64,000 bases of DNA from positions 2,790,001-2,854,000 of the forward strand of contig NZ_JAZKUG010000001.1 of NCBI RefSeq assembly GCF_036625195.1, in the 5' to 3' direction. Of this stretch, positions 1 to 7,856 are shown piece after piece. The stretch comes from Accumulibacter sp. (GTDB lineage: Bacteria; Pseudomonadota; Gammaproteobacteria; Burkholderiales; Rhodocyclaceae). A model generated the notes under the pieces. It saw nothing but the letters and a program-made list of their open reading frames with translations. It did not search any database and was not told the origin of the DNA. Each line of letters opens with the position of its first letter. Position 1 is the first letter of the stretch. The position numbers were made by a program, and so were the translations under genes.

Positions 1-1
1 T

Positions 2-1060
2 GACGATCCGGACGCGCTCGTCAACGCGCTCATGAACGCCGAAGACTACTGGCCAGGTGACGGCGAGGAAGCCTTCTACGACGACACCCAGCTCTACGTG
101 CGGCGCAGGGCAACGCCGCACGCCTGGATGTTCGAATGGAGCTACCTTTGCGAAGAGTTGGCTCATCGTCGACGTTTTTTTAGCGACAGCGCGAGGGCGT
201 TCTTCGATCGGCTGTTCGAAGGCGTCGCTGACTTGGAGTCCTTCGACAAGGACACCGACCAGTGGCTGCTCGTGGTGAACGATCTACCGACGGGAACGGA
301 TGTTCTTCGCGCGCGTGTGGTTCGCTCGGACTCTGACCTCAGGGTGTTCGTGGAAACGCCGTCGCGTGAACTGGGTGCGCCGCCGGCTGAGAAGGCGCTG
401 GCCGGTCGAATGAACGCGACCGGAATCGCTGTCTTCTACGGGGCTCTTGACTCGGACACCTGCCTTGCCGAAATGCGCCCGGCACTTGGGGCACGGGTAT
501 TGATCGGTGGATTCCGGACGACTCAGGCGCTACGCGTTCTCGACTTCAGGCGGCTCGAAGCCGCCAGGCTCGCCGAACTCAGTTACTTCGACTCGAAGTA
601 CGCGGAGCAGCGGGAGCGAGCCGTATTCCTGCGTCAGCTGCATGCACTTATTAGCCGCCCGGTGGTACCGGGGGATAACGATGAATATCTCATAACGCAG
701 ATACTGACCGAATATCTGGCGCACGTGCATCGGCCAGCGTTTGACGGCGTGATCTTCCAGTCGGTGCAGCGCAATGGAGGCGCGAACATAGTCCTGTTCG
801 GCCGTAGTTCCCTTGAGTTGGTCGACGTTGACGAGTACAACTGGGGCACGTTGCCGCTTTTCACACCGTCGTTGTCGGAAAGCGAGCCACAGCAGATACT
901 ATGCTTTCCGGTTGAGTACGTGAAGGGCAGTGCGAAGCTCTTCGTCACCCGATCTATTGAGTACTCGCACCGTGAGCTTCAGTTCTCCGTGGACGAACAG
1001 CACGTGTTCGTCCACGACCACGACCATTACGAGGACTTCGGCGATGGCGACTGGGACTAG
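2..1060 (+). CDS. RES-domain protein, 5' end outside window
   Basis: The reading frame is open to the left window edge, so the true start lies outside; the first internal ATG is at 32. The core of the protein carries the RES pattern: an Arg in GRMNATG followed by GIAVFYGALDSDTCLAEMRP, where the Arg and the Glu are the residues expected to line the NAD-binding pocket of Res/ParT/MbcT-type toxins. The N-terminal third resembles the helical HEPN/RES-associated region rather than a compact Xre-partner toxin. The C-terminus is rich in Asp and His. No Xre-type antitoxin gene is visible downstream; any partner would lie to the left. It sits at the edge of the integrated element. Family assignment is from motif recognition; NAD-degrading activity is inferred. 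Confidence 0.75.
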   Translation, partial: DDPDALVNALMNAEDYWPGDGEEAFYDDTQLYVRRRATPHAWMFEWSYLCEELAHRRRFFSDSARAFFDRLFEGVADLESFDKDTDQWLLVVNDLPTGTDVLRARVVRSDSDLRVFVETPSRELGAPPAEKALAGRMNATGIAVFYGALDSDTCLAEMRPALGARVLIGGFRTTQALRVLDFRRLEAARLAELSYFDSKYAEQRERAVFLRQLHALISRPVVPGDNDEYLITQILTEYLAHVHRPAFDGVIFQSVQRNGGANIVLFGRSSLELVDVDEYNWGTLPLFTPSLSESEPQQILCFPVEYVKGSAKLFVTRSIEYSHRELQFSVDEQHVFVHDHDHYEDFGDGDWD

Positions 1061-1415
1061 CAGCCTTACATGGTCGCCCCTGGGTTTGCCAAGCATTCAA
1101 TTGGTGACGGTTCGAAGGGTAAAGATTGCAGCCATACATTCGGACTTTGATCGGGGCGATGCCTCTGTCCCTAATGTAATTCGCTGATCGATGCCTCATC
1201 AGTCGGACGCGCTAGAAGCGCGAGGCTGCTATCAGGTTGAATCGACCACGGTCCTACCTGCCTTGCCATCACGTCATGATCGCCTGAGCAATCGGTGGGG
1301 GTTATTCCTCTACAACTACAAAAAGCGGTGGTGCTGCGATATCGCAGGGCTGTCCATAGGCGCTCGCGAGCGCGCCCCATACGCTGGCGAGTGAGCGCCT
1401 GTGGGCAACCCGTGT
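1061..1415. other. Intergenic stretch, no gene seen
   Basis: About 355 bases between the RES gene and the IS110 remnant. Short open frames on both strands do not resemble proteins I recognise. The part next to 1416 may include the eroded end of the IS110-type element. Confidence 0.4.
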
Positions 1416-1640
1416 TCATGCCGCCGACGGTTCATAGCCTGGCTGGTAGTCTCGCTCGTGGGCCAGTAGCGCCCAGACGATGCGGGCGTTCTTGTTCGCC
1501 AAGGCCACGGCAGCCACGTTCTTGTTGCGCCGCCCGATCAGCTGCGCCAGCCAGCTTTGCGCATAACCTGCCTTGCGCTCGGCTACCCGTATCACCGCCC
1601 GAGCGCCGTGGATCAGCAGCGTGCGCAAATAGGTATCCGT
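1416..1640 (-). pseudogene. IS110-family transposase, C-terminal remnant
   Basis: Only the last 70 or so residues of an IS110/IS116/IS902-type transposase remain. The recognisable parts are YLRTLLIHGARAV and NVAAVALANKNARIVWALL, which are typical of the transposase_20 C-terminal domain. Upstream on the minus strand the frame reaches a stop near 1668 without the N-terminal DEDD catalytic half, so the gene is truncated. It abuts the short gene at 1654-1863, suggesting the insertion landed at the end of the element's operon. Confidence 0.7.
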
Positions 1641-1653
1641 GAGTGCCGACTTC

Positions 1654-1863
1654 CTAGCCGATACGCTTCAACGTTTCGGCCTGCTCCCGCAGCGCACGGA
1701 CTAATTCCCGCAACCGGCCGCGCCAGCCGCCCTTGAATCCGCGCATGGCAGATCGCGCCTTACCCTCGAAGGACTTTGGCCCGGTCGACTTCTCCCAAGG
1801 TTTCCAGCGCCGGATCAACTCGGCACGCATGGCCCGATGTTCGGGTGTCCGCGAGTAGCTCAT
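1654..1863 (-). CDS. Small basic protein overlapping the upstream gene
   Basis: A 69-residue, very basic protein with no known function. I chose the ATG at 1863 because the protein then begins MSYSRTPEHRAMRAELIRRW, a start I recognise from short hypothetical proteins in betaproteobacterial mobile elements (WKPWE and STGP.S.EGKAR are the recurring parts). Its first 104 bases overlap the 3' end of the gene at 1760-2413 in another frame. It is the last gene of the leftward operon and ends next to the IS110 remnant. Function unknown; a nucleic-acid-binding role would fit its charge but is speculative. Confidence 0.5.
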   Translation of the reverse strand: MSYSRTPEHRAMRAELIRRWKPWEKSTGPKSFEGKARSAMRGFKGGWRGRLRELVRALREQAETLKRIG

Positions 1864-2413
1864 GGGTTCCTCCTGATAGTTGGGTTTGCTCGGCTTCGAT
1901 TCCCCGCGGGCGTGAGGGAGCCGCCACGCCATTGTTGACTTGCTGCGGCCCGGTCGTCACGTTCGCCTGTCGGGCATAGACGATCGGCGGGTTCTTGATC
2001 GCCGCGAGCGTTTCCAGCGTTGCCCGGCATTGGGACTGCGCTCGCAGCGCCAGCCGCATGAAGCCTTCAAGGTTCGGCATGTGGCTTTGCTCCACCGCCC
2101 GCTCGGCGAGCCGAACGAACAGAGCCTGCAGCGCCGACGCCTGATTGATCAGCATCGCCTCGGCATGGGACATGTCGCCGCCTTGCACCGCCGCCGCTTG
2201 CTCGCGCAAGGTCGCCACGAACGTCGGGGCATCAATTTCCTTCGCCAGATCCTTCGGGTGGTTGGCAAGAATGACGCGGTACGCGCATACCGCAGGGGAG
2301 GATAGCAGCTTCGCGTAGGCCTGCCCTTGCTCCTCGGCGGAAGGCCCCGACTCGCAGGGGATGGTCTTCCTCGGAAATTTCTCGGCTTCCACTGCCTTCG
2401 GCTTGCTGGCCAT
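1760..2413 (-). CDS. Hypothetical protein of the integrated element
   Basis: A 217-residue protein without a domain I can name. It is mostly helical-looking, with a central Ala/Gln-rich stretch (residues about 60-150) and the segment NPPIVYARQANVTTGPQQVN near residue 150. Proteins with this last segment followed by a low-complexity tail accompany DUF3987 genes in betaproteobacterial genomic islands. The start codon at 2413 overlaps the stop of the gene upstream by one base, so translation is probably coupled. Its 3' end is shared out of frame with the small gene at 1654-1863. Confidence 0.6.
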   Translation of the reverse strand: MASKPKAVEAEKFPRKTIPCESGPSAEEQGQAYAKLLSSPAVCAYRVILANHPKDLAKEIDAPTFVATLREQAAAVQGGDMSHAEAMLINQASALQALFVRLAERAVEQSHMPNLEGFMRLALRAQSQCRATLETLAAIKNPPIVYARQANVTTGPQQVNNGVAAPSRPRGIEAEQTQLSGGTHELLADTRTSGHACRVDPALETLGEVDRAKVLRG

Positions 2414-3093
2414 TATTCGACTCCTTTCTGACCCAGCTCAGAGTGCTGATTGCAGCAATGCCCTTGGTCATCCGGCAAGCGGCGCAGCGGATGTCCCGCG
2501 CCATACGCCAGCTGCAAGTCGCTTCGCCCGCTGGCACAGTAGCGGACCACGCCGCCTGGACTTCGCCGGAACCGGCAGCTCGCGCAGTCGGAGGTGGTCT
2601 TGTTGCTCGGCTGCCATTCTGCCCGTTCGAGGAAGTACCGCCGCGCCTCGATGTCACACCGGCAAGCAGTCAGCACTTCGGCGATCGTCGCCGAGTCAGT
2701 CTCGCCGATCAAGTCCAGCCAGCGCAGAACGGCTCGTTCCTCGTTGCCGGTCAGGGACGACGCTGGCGGCTGCAAGCTCGGGGTGAAGAGGTCCGCCGCC
2801 AACGCGTCCGGGTACTGCTCCGGAATCTTGGCACGGGTTGCAGGCGGGCAGGTCGCCACCTCCAACGGCTCGCGGTCGGGGTAGTGGATCAGCGAAGTGT
2901 GTGACGCGCCATGCTCGCCGGCCACCGTGGCAGCGCCGTTCAGCTCTACGACAAGGCGGTCGCGGTACTCCCGGATCGCCGGGCGGAACTGGTCCAGCGC
3001 ATTCGTTGGGCCGGCTACGCGCAGGCGACCCTCGACAACCGTTGGTGACAACCCGGCCGCTCGTATGGCGGCGAGTAAGTCATGCGCGCCCAT
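2413..3093 (-). CDS. TubC N-terminal-like docking-domain protein
   Basis: A 226-residue protein. Residues about 3-55 (DLLAAIRAAGL, then a short beta segment RLRVAGP and a helix ending in YRDRLVVEL) match the TubC N-terminal docking fold, which is also common in island-borne proteins not linked to polyketide synthesis. Near residue 165 there is a cysteine cluster, CASCRFRR followed by RYCASGR and later CCNQH, likely a metal site. Start and stop both overlap neighbours by one base, within a coupled operon. The role is unknown; location suggests it serves the element's replication or mobilisation genes. Confidence 0.6.
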   Translation of the reverse strand: MGAHDLLAAIRAAGLSPTVVEGRLRVAGPTNALDQFRPAIREYRDRLVVELNGAATVAGEHGASHTSLIHYPDREPLEVATCPPATRAKIPEQYPDALAADLFTPSLQPPASSLTGNEERAVLRWLDLIGETDSATIAEVLTACRCDIEARRYFLERAEWQPSNKTTSDCASCRFRRSPGGVVRYCASGRSDLQLAYGAGHPLRRLPDDQGHCCNQHSELGQKGVE

Positions 3094-4832
3094 CAGAAAA
3101 ACTCCTCAGAAACTGCTGCGCTGCTGCTCAGCACCGCTGCCACGGTCGCGCCGACGTCGGCGACAGTCTCCGGCATCCGCCGCGACGCCTCGGGTAAGAG
3201 AGCTACGCCGTCGATTGCTGTTGCTTTTCTTGCTGTATCTGCTGCTTCCCTCGCACGTCCGCCAGCAGAAACAGCAGATACAGCAACAGCAGGTGGCGCC
3301 GCCGTTTTCTGCACCACGGAGAAGCAACCGTCCGATTCAAGCAACCAGCGCCGGCGCTGAAGTTCCTCGACGGCGGCATTACGGCGGCGTGTGTCTTTGC
3401 GCAGTGCGTTCGGGCAGTGCTGGCCGAGTTTCATTCGCGCGAACGTTTTCCAGCCCTTGCGGTGCAGCCACTCCAGAAGCTCGCGGGCGTCACGCTCGAC
3501 AGGGCTCAACACAGCGCCAGCGCTGTGCCGGCGCCACTCCGCGAGCGAGTAGCGCACCAGCGCCACGGCGCACCGCATGTCGCTGCCGGTGACGGTGGCA
3601 TCCTTGACGTCAGAGCCGCGCTTGCAGCAGCGCCAGGCAGCAAACACGGCAGACACGCGTGCCGCCAATTCGCCCGCTCGGGAAGCGAACGCCCCCAAGG
3701 TTTCGAAGTCGCCCCCCTCAGCCTGTTGGATTTCGGTCTGGTTGTAAAAGCCCAGCCAGTGCGTGACTGCATCGGAGTCCATGCCTACCGTTGGCAGACA
3801 CAGCCCCCGGTGCTCATCGACGACGACTTCGCTGTTGCACATGCGCTCAAGTGCTTTCCAGTACTCGATCAGTCGCCGATCGTCGGCGGCTTTTCGAGAC
3901 AGCGCTCTCTCATCAAGCAGCCTTGTCCCTGCCAAGCTGGCGGGTGCTGCGTAGAGAAAGCGGGGCAGGAAGCCTTGACCTCGCATGAGCGGATCGCTCA
4001 GAGCGTCCGCCAGAACAACCGGCTGTGCGCTCAGGAACAGTCCGAATCGAACACCGAATCTGAACCCGCTTTGTCCATCGCCGATCCGGTCGCGCTGTAC
4101 GCCCGTGCCGTCGAACAACCGGGTCAAAGCGCCCAGGCTCGCGGCCCGCGTTTCAGATTTCAGGGAATGACCGCTCAGCAGCGTGCCGCCCTCGTCCGTT
4201 GACAGGCTCAGCGCCGGTGCTGAGTCGTGCACAAACTCATGCTCGACCTTTTGCGTCGTCGTATCCAGGAATATCGTGCGCGGATCGGGGGGCGCTTCCT
4301 GGAGGATGCTGGCGCGATCCTTTGGCATCGCTGCGGCAGCCTCGGCTTGAAGCCGCTTCAGCTTGGCCTTGTGCGCCTCGCGCGCCGCGCGCTCCAACTT
4401 CGCTATGGGCGCTGTCGCCAGATTGAAACACTCCGACTTGCGTCCGCCGCTCGACAGCGCCGTGAGCATGTACAAGCTGGCGGGCAGTGTTCCCTTTTTT
4501 GGGTGTTGCGCATCGACCAGCCGCATCGCCACGTGCGCAACAGCCCCCAGCACCGCCATGCCGGCCAAGGCTTCCGGTGCCTGCACATGCTCAGCAATGG
4601 CGCGAGCGGCCTCCGCCATGCCCGGCGGCAAACCGTCAGCAGGCCAGGGCGTCGGCGGCGTGGCTTGGTCGAACGGCTCCGGGTCAGTGTCGACAACCTG
4701 TTCTTCGATCGGCTGCTGACTCGCGATTGCCACCTTGCCTCGGCTTTCTACAGCGGTACCGTGGACCTGCACGGCAAGCTCATCGAGAAAGGACGCTCCA
4801 CGCTTGAGGGCGGCATGGTCGTAGGCGCTCAT
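3093..4832 (-). CDS. DUF3987 (YfjI-like) protein
   Basis: A 579-residue protein of the DUF3987 type, found in phage-like and plasmid-like elements next to primase-like genes. The segment GTLPASLYMLTALSSGGRKS (residues about 113-132) corresponds to the P-loop-like region in which the family usually reads G..G.GKS, so the loop is somewhat degenerate. The C-terminal third carries the basic helical region WLHRKGWKTFARMKLGQ. The start at 4832 overlaps the upstream stop as ATGA. It probably acts in replication or maintenance of the element, an inference from neighbours. The 3' part has a CAGCAG-like run at 3235-3295. Confidence 0.75.
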   Translation of the reverse strand: MSAYDHAALKRGASFLDELAVQVHGTAVESRGKVAIASQQPIEEQVVDTDPEPFDQATPPTPWPADGLPPGMAEAARAIAEHVQAPEALAGMAVLGAVAHVAMRLVDAQHPKKGTLPASLYMLTALSSGGRKSECFNLATAPIAKLERAAREAHKAKLKRLQAEAAAAMPKDRASILQEAPPDPRTIFLDTTTQKVEHEFVHDSAPALSLSTDEGGTLLSGHSLKSETRAASLGALTRLFDGTGVQRDRIGDGQSGFRFGVRFGLFLSAQPVVLADALSDPLMRGQGFLPRFLYAAPASLAGTRLLDERALSRKAADDRRLIEYWKALERMCNSEVVVDEHRGLCLPTVGMDSDAVTHWLGFYNQTEIQQAEGGDFETLGAFASRAGELAARVSAVFAAWRCCKRGSDVKDATVTGSDMRCAVALVRYSLAEWRRHSAGAVLSPVERDARELLEWLHRKGWKTFARMKLGQHCPNALRKDTRRRNAAVEELQRRRWLLESDGCFSVVQKTAAPPAVAVSAVSAGGRAREAADTARKATAIDGVALLPEASRRMPETVADVGATVAAVLSSSAAVSEEFF

Positions 4833-5248
4833 GCCAGCCCTCCCGCCGTCACCGACGCCTGAATCCTGGACACGGCCAGTAACAACCGCTCACGATCCGT
4901 CGCGTTGAACGGGTGGCCAGCGAGTAGCGCTGCGCCGGCAGCAGCAACGACAAGCGCCTCGAACGCGATGCAACGCAAGACGTCTGCGGCCGGGAATGGT
5001 CGCCGTTCTGGTTTGCCGTGATATGGCCCACGGGCCGGAAACAGATCTTCGAGCGTCAATCCGACCGCGCTCATGATCTCGCTCGCCGAGTCCCCGCCAA
5101 AGTCGTGAATCAGTATCCTGCCATCGTCCAGTTCGCGAAGAGCGCCGGACATGTGCCGGTCCTTGCGCGTGGGGACTCTGAACTGCCAGCGTCCCGAACC
5201 CGTCTGCTTATGTTCGACGCGGGACAGAAATTTTTCGGCTGCGTTCAT
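4829..5248 (-). CDS. Primase-like zinc-domain protein lacking zinc ligands
   Basis: A 139-residue protein that follows the CHC2-type primase N-terminal pattern: a Trp, a Pro loop with an acidic/basic stretch, then DDGRILIHDFGGDSASEIM and VGLTLEDLFP. In the usual family the loop reads CPAHDD and the second strand reads HC.AGC; here these are VPTRKD and HDFGGD, so all four expected Cys/His ligands are replaced. I chose ATG 5248 over 5269 because it overlaps the stop of the upstream small gene as ATGA. The DUF3987 gene follows with another ATGA overlap. It may help start element replication, but a standard zinc ribbon seems impossible. Confidence 0.6.
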   Translation of the reverse strand: MNAAEKFLSRVEHKQTGSGRWQFRVPTRKDRHMSGALRELDDGRILIHDFGGDSASEIMSAVGLTLEDLFPARGPYHGKPERRPFPAADVLRCIAFEALVVAAAGAALLAGHPFNATDRERLLLAVSRIQASVTAGGLA

Positions 5249-5415
5249 CGCTTGCTCCCCCGTTGCCAACGACGCTTCTGCGGGCGATTGCGGGAAGGTT
5301 TGGAAGGATTGAACCAGACTGTTTGCTGGTCGCCTTCGTTACGGTTGTCGCCATCGGCAGTCTTCCGGAGCCCGCCGGATGCCAGCCGGTCGCGGCCCTT
5401 GTTGTTTCTGGTCAT
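5245..5415 (-). CDS. Small basic protein between regulator and primase-like gene
   Basis: A 56-residue, strongly basic and polar protein starting MTRNNKGRDRLASGG and ending in an Arg/Lys-rich tail. It lies 10 bases after the AlpA-type gene and its stop overlaps the next start as ATGA, which argues that it is translated. No domain is recognised. It could be a DNA-binding accessory of the element; this is a guess from charge and position only. Confidence 0.4.
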   Translation of the reverse strand: MTRNNKGRDRLASGGLRKTADGDNRNEGDQQTVWFNPSKPSRNRPQKRRWQRGSKR

Positions 5416-5425
5416 TGCGCGCCCC

Positions 5426-5644
5426 TCAAGCCGTCGCGCCGGTTTGGCGGGTGCGGGCGTCAAGCCATGCGTCGAGAACGGCCTTGTCGTATCGGACCAA
5501 TCGACCGCACTTGGTGAACGGCAGGTTGTACCTGCCCGTACTCCGCCACACGGAGAGTGTGCCAGGCGACACGTTGAGGATTTTCGCCGCCGTCTTTTCA
5601 TCGACAAGCTCGCGGGTCTTGCCGATGACTTGCTGAATGGTCAT
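5426..5644 (-). CDS. AlpA/excisionase-type helix-turn-helix regulator
   Basis: A 72-residue protein whose core, TAAKILNVSPGTLSVWRSTG then LPFTKCGRLVRYDKAVLDAW, is the MerR-like winged helix of the HTH_17/AlpA family. Such proteins regulate excision or the first genes of integrated elements. It is the first gene of the leftward operon that runs to 1654, and a perfect 12-bp inverted repeat lies 73-104 bases upstream of its start, a likely operator. The start follows a GGAG-like sequence (GGAGCGAACC before ATG). Function as regulator is well supported; the target is inferred. Confidence 0.85.
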   Translation of the reverse strand: MTIQQVIGKTRELVDEKTAAKILNVSPGTLSVWRSTGRYNLPFTKCGRLVRYDKAVLDAWLDARTRQTGATA

Positions 5645-5716
5645 GGTTCGCTCCAGTGGGGAACCGCACAGCGCAGTTCATGGAGCGAAGGCTAGAGAAA
5701 AGGAAAGCGGGGAAGT

Positions 5717-5748
5717 GGTAAATACCGATGGCTGGTTCGGTATTTACC
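5717..5748. promoter_or_regulatory. Perfect 12-bp inverted repeat upstream of the AlpA-type gene
   Basis: GGTAAATACCGA at 5717-5728 and its exact complement at 5737-5748 are separated by 8 bases. The AT-rich arms stand out from their GC-rich surroundings. The repeat lies in the only sizeable gap between the two gene blocks of the element, so it could be the operator for the operon that starts at 5644, an origin-like iteron, or a hairpin ending the upstream genes. Confidence 0.6.
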
Positions 5749-5785
5749 GAATGTGTCCATGATTCATAAGGGTTTCAGGCTCGTT

Positions 5786-6634
5786 TCAAGGTCTTTGCTT
5801 CTTCGGCTCAATGACGTTTGCCGCCTCTTTCAAGAATACTCGCAGGGTCTTTTCCGTCACGTCCCCCCCTGCGGTCTGCAGATCTTTGACTAGATCGCCG
5901 ATACCATCCAGCCGCGCGGCGTGAATGTTCAGTCCGTAGCCCTTCATCGCCAGGCCGCCGATTATCTTCAATGCCGCGGTCCTAGACTTTCCGGCCAACG
6001 CGTCGGATCTCATCTGGGTCAGTTCGACAGTCGAGGCTGCCTGCTTATCGGTCATAGTTCGCAGGTCTCCGCGTAAGCGTTCGATCTCAGCCTGCAAACT
6101 TGCGCATCGGTCACCTACCGCTGCCATGGACTCTGCTTCCGCCTTCCACTGCGCGCGCTCTCGGTCGCAGGTTGCCAGTGCCTCGCGGAGTCCCGCATCT
6201 GTCGCCGGTAAAGACCCGCGAGATGGCAGCGGGTACTCCCGCTGGTTCGCGACACACCAAGCGGCAAGGTCAGCAGGCGCAATGCTCCACCCCGAGGGCT
6301 CACCGTCCTCGTCGAACTTCACCGCCTTCGCAGGAAGCGCTTCCGCCATGATTGCGCGGCAGATTACTGTTCCCCACCGGGAGACCTCAGCGAATTCGTC
6401 ATCTGATCGATAGCCACTCGCTTCTAGGTCAACACTGGCAAATGCGGAAGCGGCCTCGGCATCGGATAACGTTGGGAGCAAGGCCATCACCTGCTTCCAC
6501 TCCGGCCAATCCGGGGGCACGGGCTTCGGGATCGCCAAGACAACGGACCCATCTATCCCTGCCTTCGCCAGCAATGGCCATACGTCAGAGCGAAGGAAGC
6601 CAACGCAGTCGAGCACATCAGAAGGGTATGTCAT
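5786..6634 (-). CDS. Hypothetical protein with coiled-coil segment
   Basis: A 282-residue protein of unknown function. I chose ATG 6634 (MTYPSDVLDC) rather than 6730, because the longer version would run across most of the upstream gene; the chosen start still overlaps it by 17 bases. Residues about 170-240 (CDRERAQWKAEAESM, CASLQAEIERLRGDL) form a probable coiled coil, and the last 60 residues (GGLAMKGYGLNIHAARLDGI) look globular. It is transcribed with the 99-residue gene before it, as a separate block from the operon at 5644. It may be a structural or regulatory accessory protein of the element. Confidence 0.55.
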   Translation of the reverse strand: MTYPSDVLDCVGFLRSDVWPLLAKAGIDGSVVLAIPKPVPPDWPEWKQVMALLPTLSDAEAASAFASVDLEASGYRSDDEFAEVSRWGTVICRAIMAEALPAKAVKFDEDGEPSGWSIAPADLAAWCVANQREYPLPSRGSLPATDAGLREALATCDRERAQWKAEAESMAAVGDRCASLQAEIERLRGDLRTMTDKQAASTVELTQMRSDALAGKSRTAALKIIGGLAMKGYGLNIHAARLDGIGDLVKDLQTAGGDVTEKTLRVFLKEAANVIEPKKQRP

Positions 6635-6917
6635 CGTCGAAATCCTCGAATCCTGGTCGATCGCTTCCGTTTTCTGCCCACCTATCGAGGCGCTGACGGG
6701 CTGTGTTCTCGCGCTTTCCATTCTCTTCAAGCGCTACGCACCCATGGGATGGACGCCATTCGTAAAACGCTAGACGCGACCATGCCGGATCTTTCGCGAG
6801 CGAAGCGGCTAGCATCGCCGCCGCCCTCTGCTCCGATTTCCCCGTGCTGCTTGCAATGATTCCGACCAAGTGACGGATCGAAATGAAATCCTCCCGTTCC
6901 TGCTCCGGGTCAATCAT
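6618..6917 (-). CDS. Hypothetical protein, element accessory
   Basis: A 99-residue protein beginning MIDPEQEREDFISIRHLVGI, with an acidic C-terminus ending DFDDDIPF, a tail type that often binds a partner protein (as in single-stranded DNA-binding proteins), although no OB fold is evident here. The stretch TGKSEQRAAAMLAASLA is helical. It overlaps the next gene by 17 bases. Function unknown. Confidence 0.45.
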   Translation of the reverse strand: MIDPEQEREDFISIRHLVGIIASSTGKSEQRAAAMLAASLAKDPAWSRLAFYEWRPSHGCVALEENGKRENTARQRLDRWAENGSDRPGFEDFDDDIPF

Positions 6918-7030
6918 TTCAGCGCCCCTTTCACGCTTCGCCCTTGGTTCAGAATGCCACGCCAGCCGGGCAAGGGTTCCCGGTTTTCTCTCCGTCGAGA
7001 TAGGCGCGGCAAAACTCAGGTTTTGTCAGG

Positions 7031-7261
7031 TCATGCGGCCACCGCAAAGCGCCGCACGGCGACTTCCACGCCCGCCGCCGCTGCCTGTTCGGCTTGTTTC
7101 AGCAAGGAAGCGGTAACGCCTTCATCATGGAAGGCTTCGCCGCAGCTCTCGCACACCAGCGCCGGAACTTTCCGGAAAACAATCGTCATGCCGTCGCGTT
7201 CAAGTGGAACAGTCACGGCACCGAGTCGGGTTTCGCCGTGTCGGCAGATGGCGCATCTCAC
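7031..7261 (-). CDS. YgiT/MqsA-type zinc-finger antitoxin-like protein
   Basis: A 76-residue protein with two CxxC pairs, MRCAIC near the start and VCESCGEAF near residue 37, and the sequence VFRKVPALVC between them: the YgiT-type zinc finger found at the N-terminus of MqsA antitoxins. The Xre domain of full-length MqsA is absent; only a short Ala-rich helix follows. Its usual toxin partner would be just upstream (7262-7330), but only a short sequence is there, so the protein is either an orphan or paired with the DUF2442/DUF4160 genes. Confidence 0.6.
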   Translation of the reverse strand: MRCAICRHGETRLGAVTVPLERDGMTIVFRKVPALVCESCGEAFHDEGVTASLLKQAEQAAAAGVEVAVRRFAVAA

Positions 7262-7330
7262 GGGTTTTCCTCGCTGCCAGGTCGGACCGCCACAGGGCGG
7301 GGTCGGGCGTATCGGTCCGGAGATCCTTGG

Positions 7331-7591
7331 TCACGCAGCCCGATCTCCTTGCTGCGCGTGCATCAGATCGAGCAGGAATTCCGGGGCGATGTCCGCGCCG
7401 CTTGCCCATGCCACCGTGCGCATGACCGGGTGCTGGCTGGCCGTAGCGAACAGCGCCGGGTCGCGTAGCGGTTCGAACACTTCACCGTCAAGTTCGTGGG
7501 ACAGATCCACTTCGCCGGACTCTCCGTTGTTGAAGCGCAGGAACAGGCGATAGCCCGACAGCGGGGTTACTTCCGTGGTGTGCAGGATCAT
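7331..7591 (-). CDS. DUF2442 family protein
   Basis: An 86-residue protein of the DUF2442 type: PLSGYRLFLRFNNGESGEVD, then an acidic FEPLRDPALF and the segment VAWASGADIAPEFLL. In bacteria DUF2442 and DUF4160 genes almost always lie next to each other, as here (the DUF4160 stop is 5 bases upstream of this start), and are predicted toxin-antitoxin-like pairs. It is located beside the integrase, a usual place for addiction modules. No activity is demonstrated for the pair as far as I know. Confidence 0.75.
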   Translation of the reverse strand: MILHTTEVTPLSGYRLFLRFNNGESGEVDLSHELDGEVFEPLRDPALFATASQHPVMRTVAWASGADIAPEFLLDLMHAQQGDRAA

Positions 7592-7596
7592 CAGGG

Positions 7597-7854
7597 TTAC
7601 TCCAAGGGATCAATGGGATTCAGCGGCTTGCGCAGCATGGCAAGCTCCCAGTCGGCTTCAATCTCTTTCCGGTGCAGCGTCAGCCATTCGCGCACCATCG
7701 ACAGCGCCCGGCCCGGCAGCGAACCGGCGTATAGCTTGCCATCCAGCGTCATCAGGGCTTCATGCTCGCCATAGACCGCGTGAAAATGCATCGGCGGATG
7801 CTCCCGCCAGTTCATGTAAATGACGATGCCGAAGAAGCGGGAGATTTCAGGCAT
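7597..7854 (-). CDS. DUF4160 family protein
   Basis: An 85-residue protein with the DUF4160 signature: PEISRFFGIVIYMNWREHPP, then HFHAVYGEHEALMTLDG and a C-terminal helix EWLTLHRKEIEADWEL. It is the upstream member of the DUF4160-DUF2442 pair and follows the integrase stop by only two bases, so the pair could be transcribed from the integrase promoter. Probably a toxin-antitoxin-like module that stabilises the element; this role is inferred. Confidence 0.8.
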   Translation of the reverse strand: MPEISRFFGIVIYMNWREHPPMHFHAVYGEHEALMTLDGKLYAGSLPGRALSMVREWLTLHRKEIEADWELAMLRKPLNPIDPLE

Positions 7855-7856
7855 GA

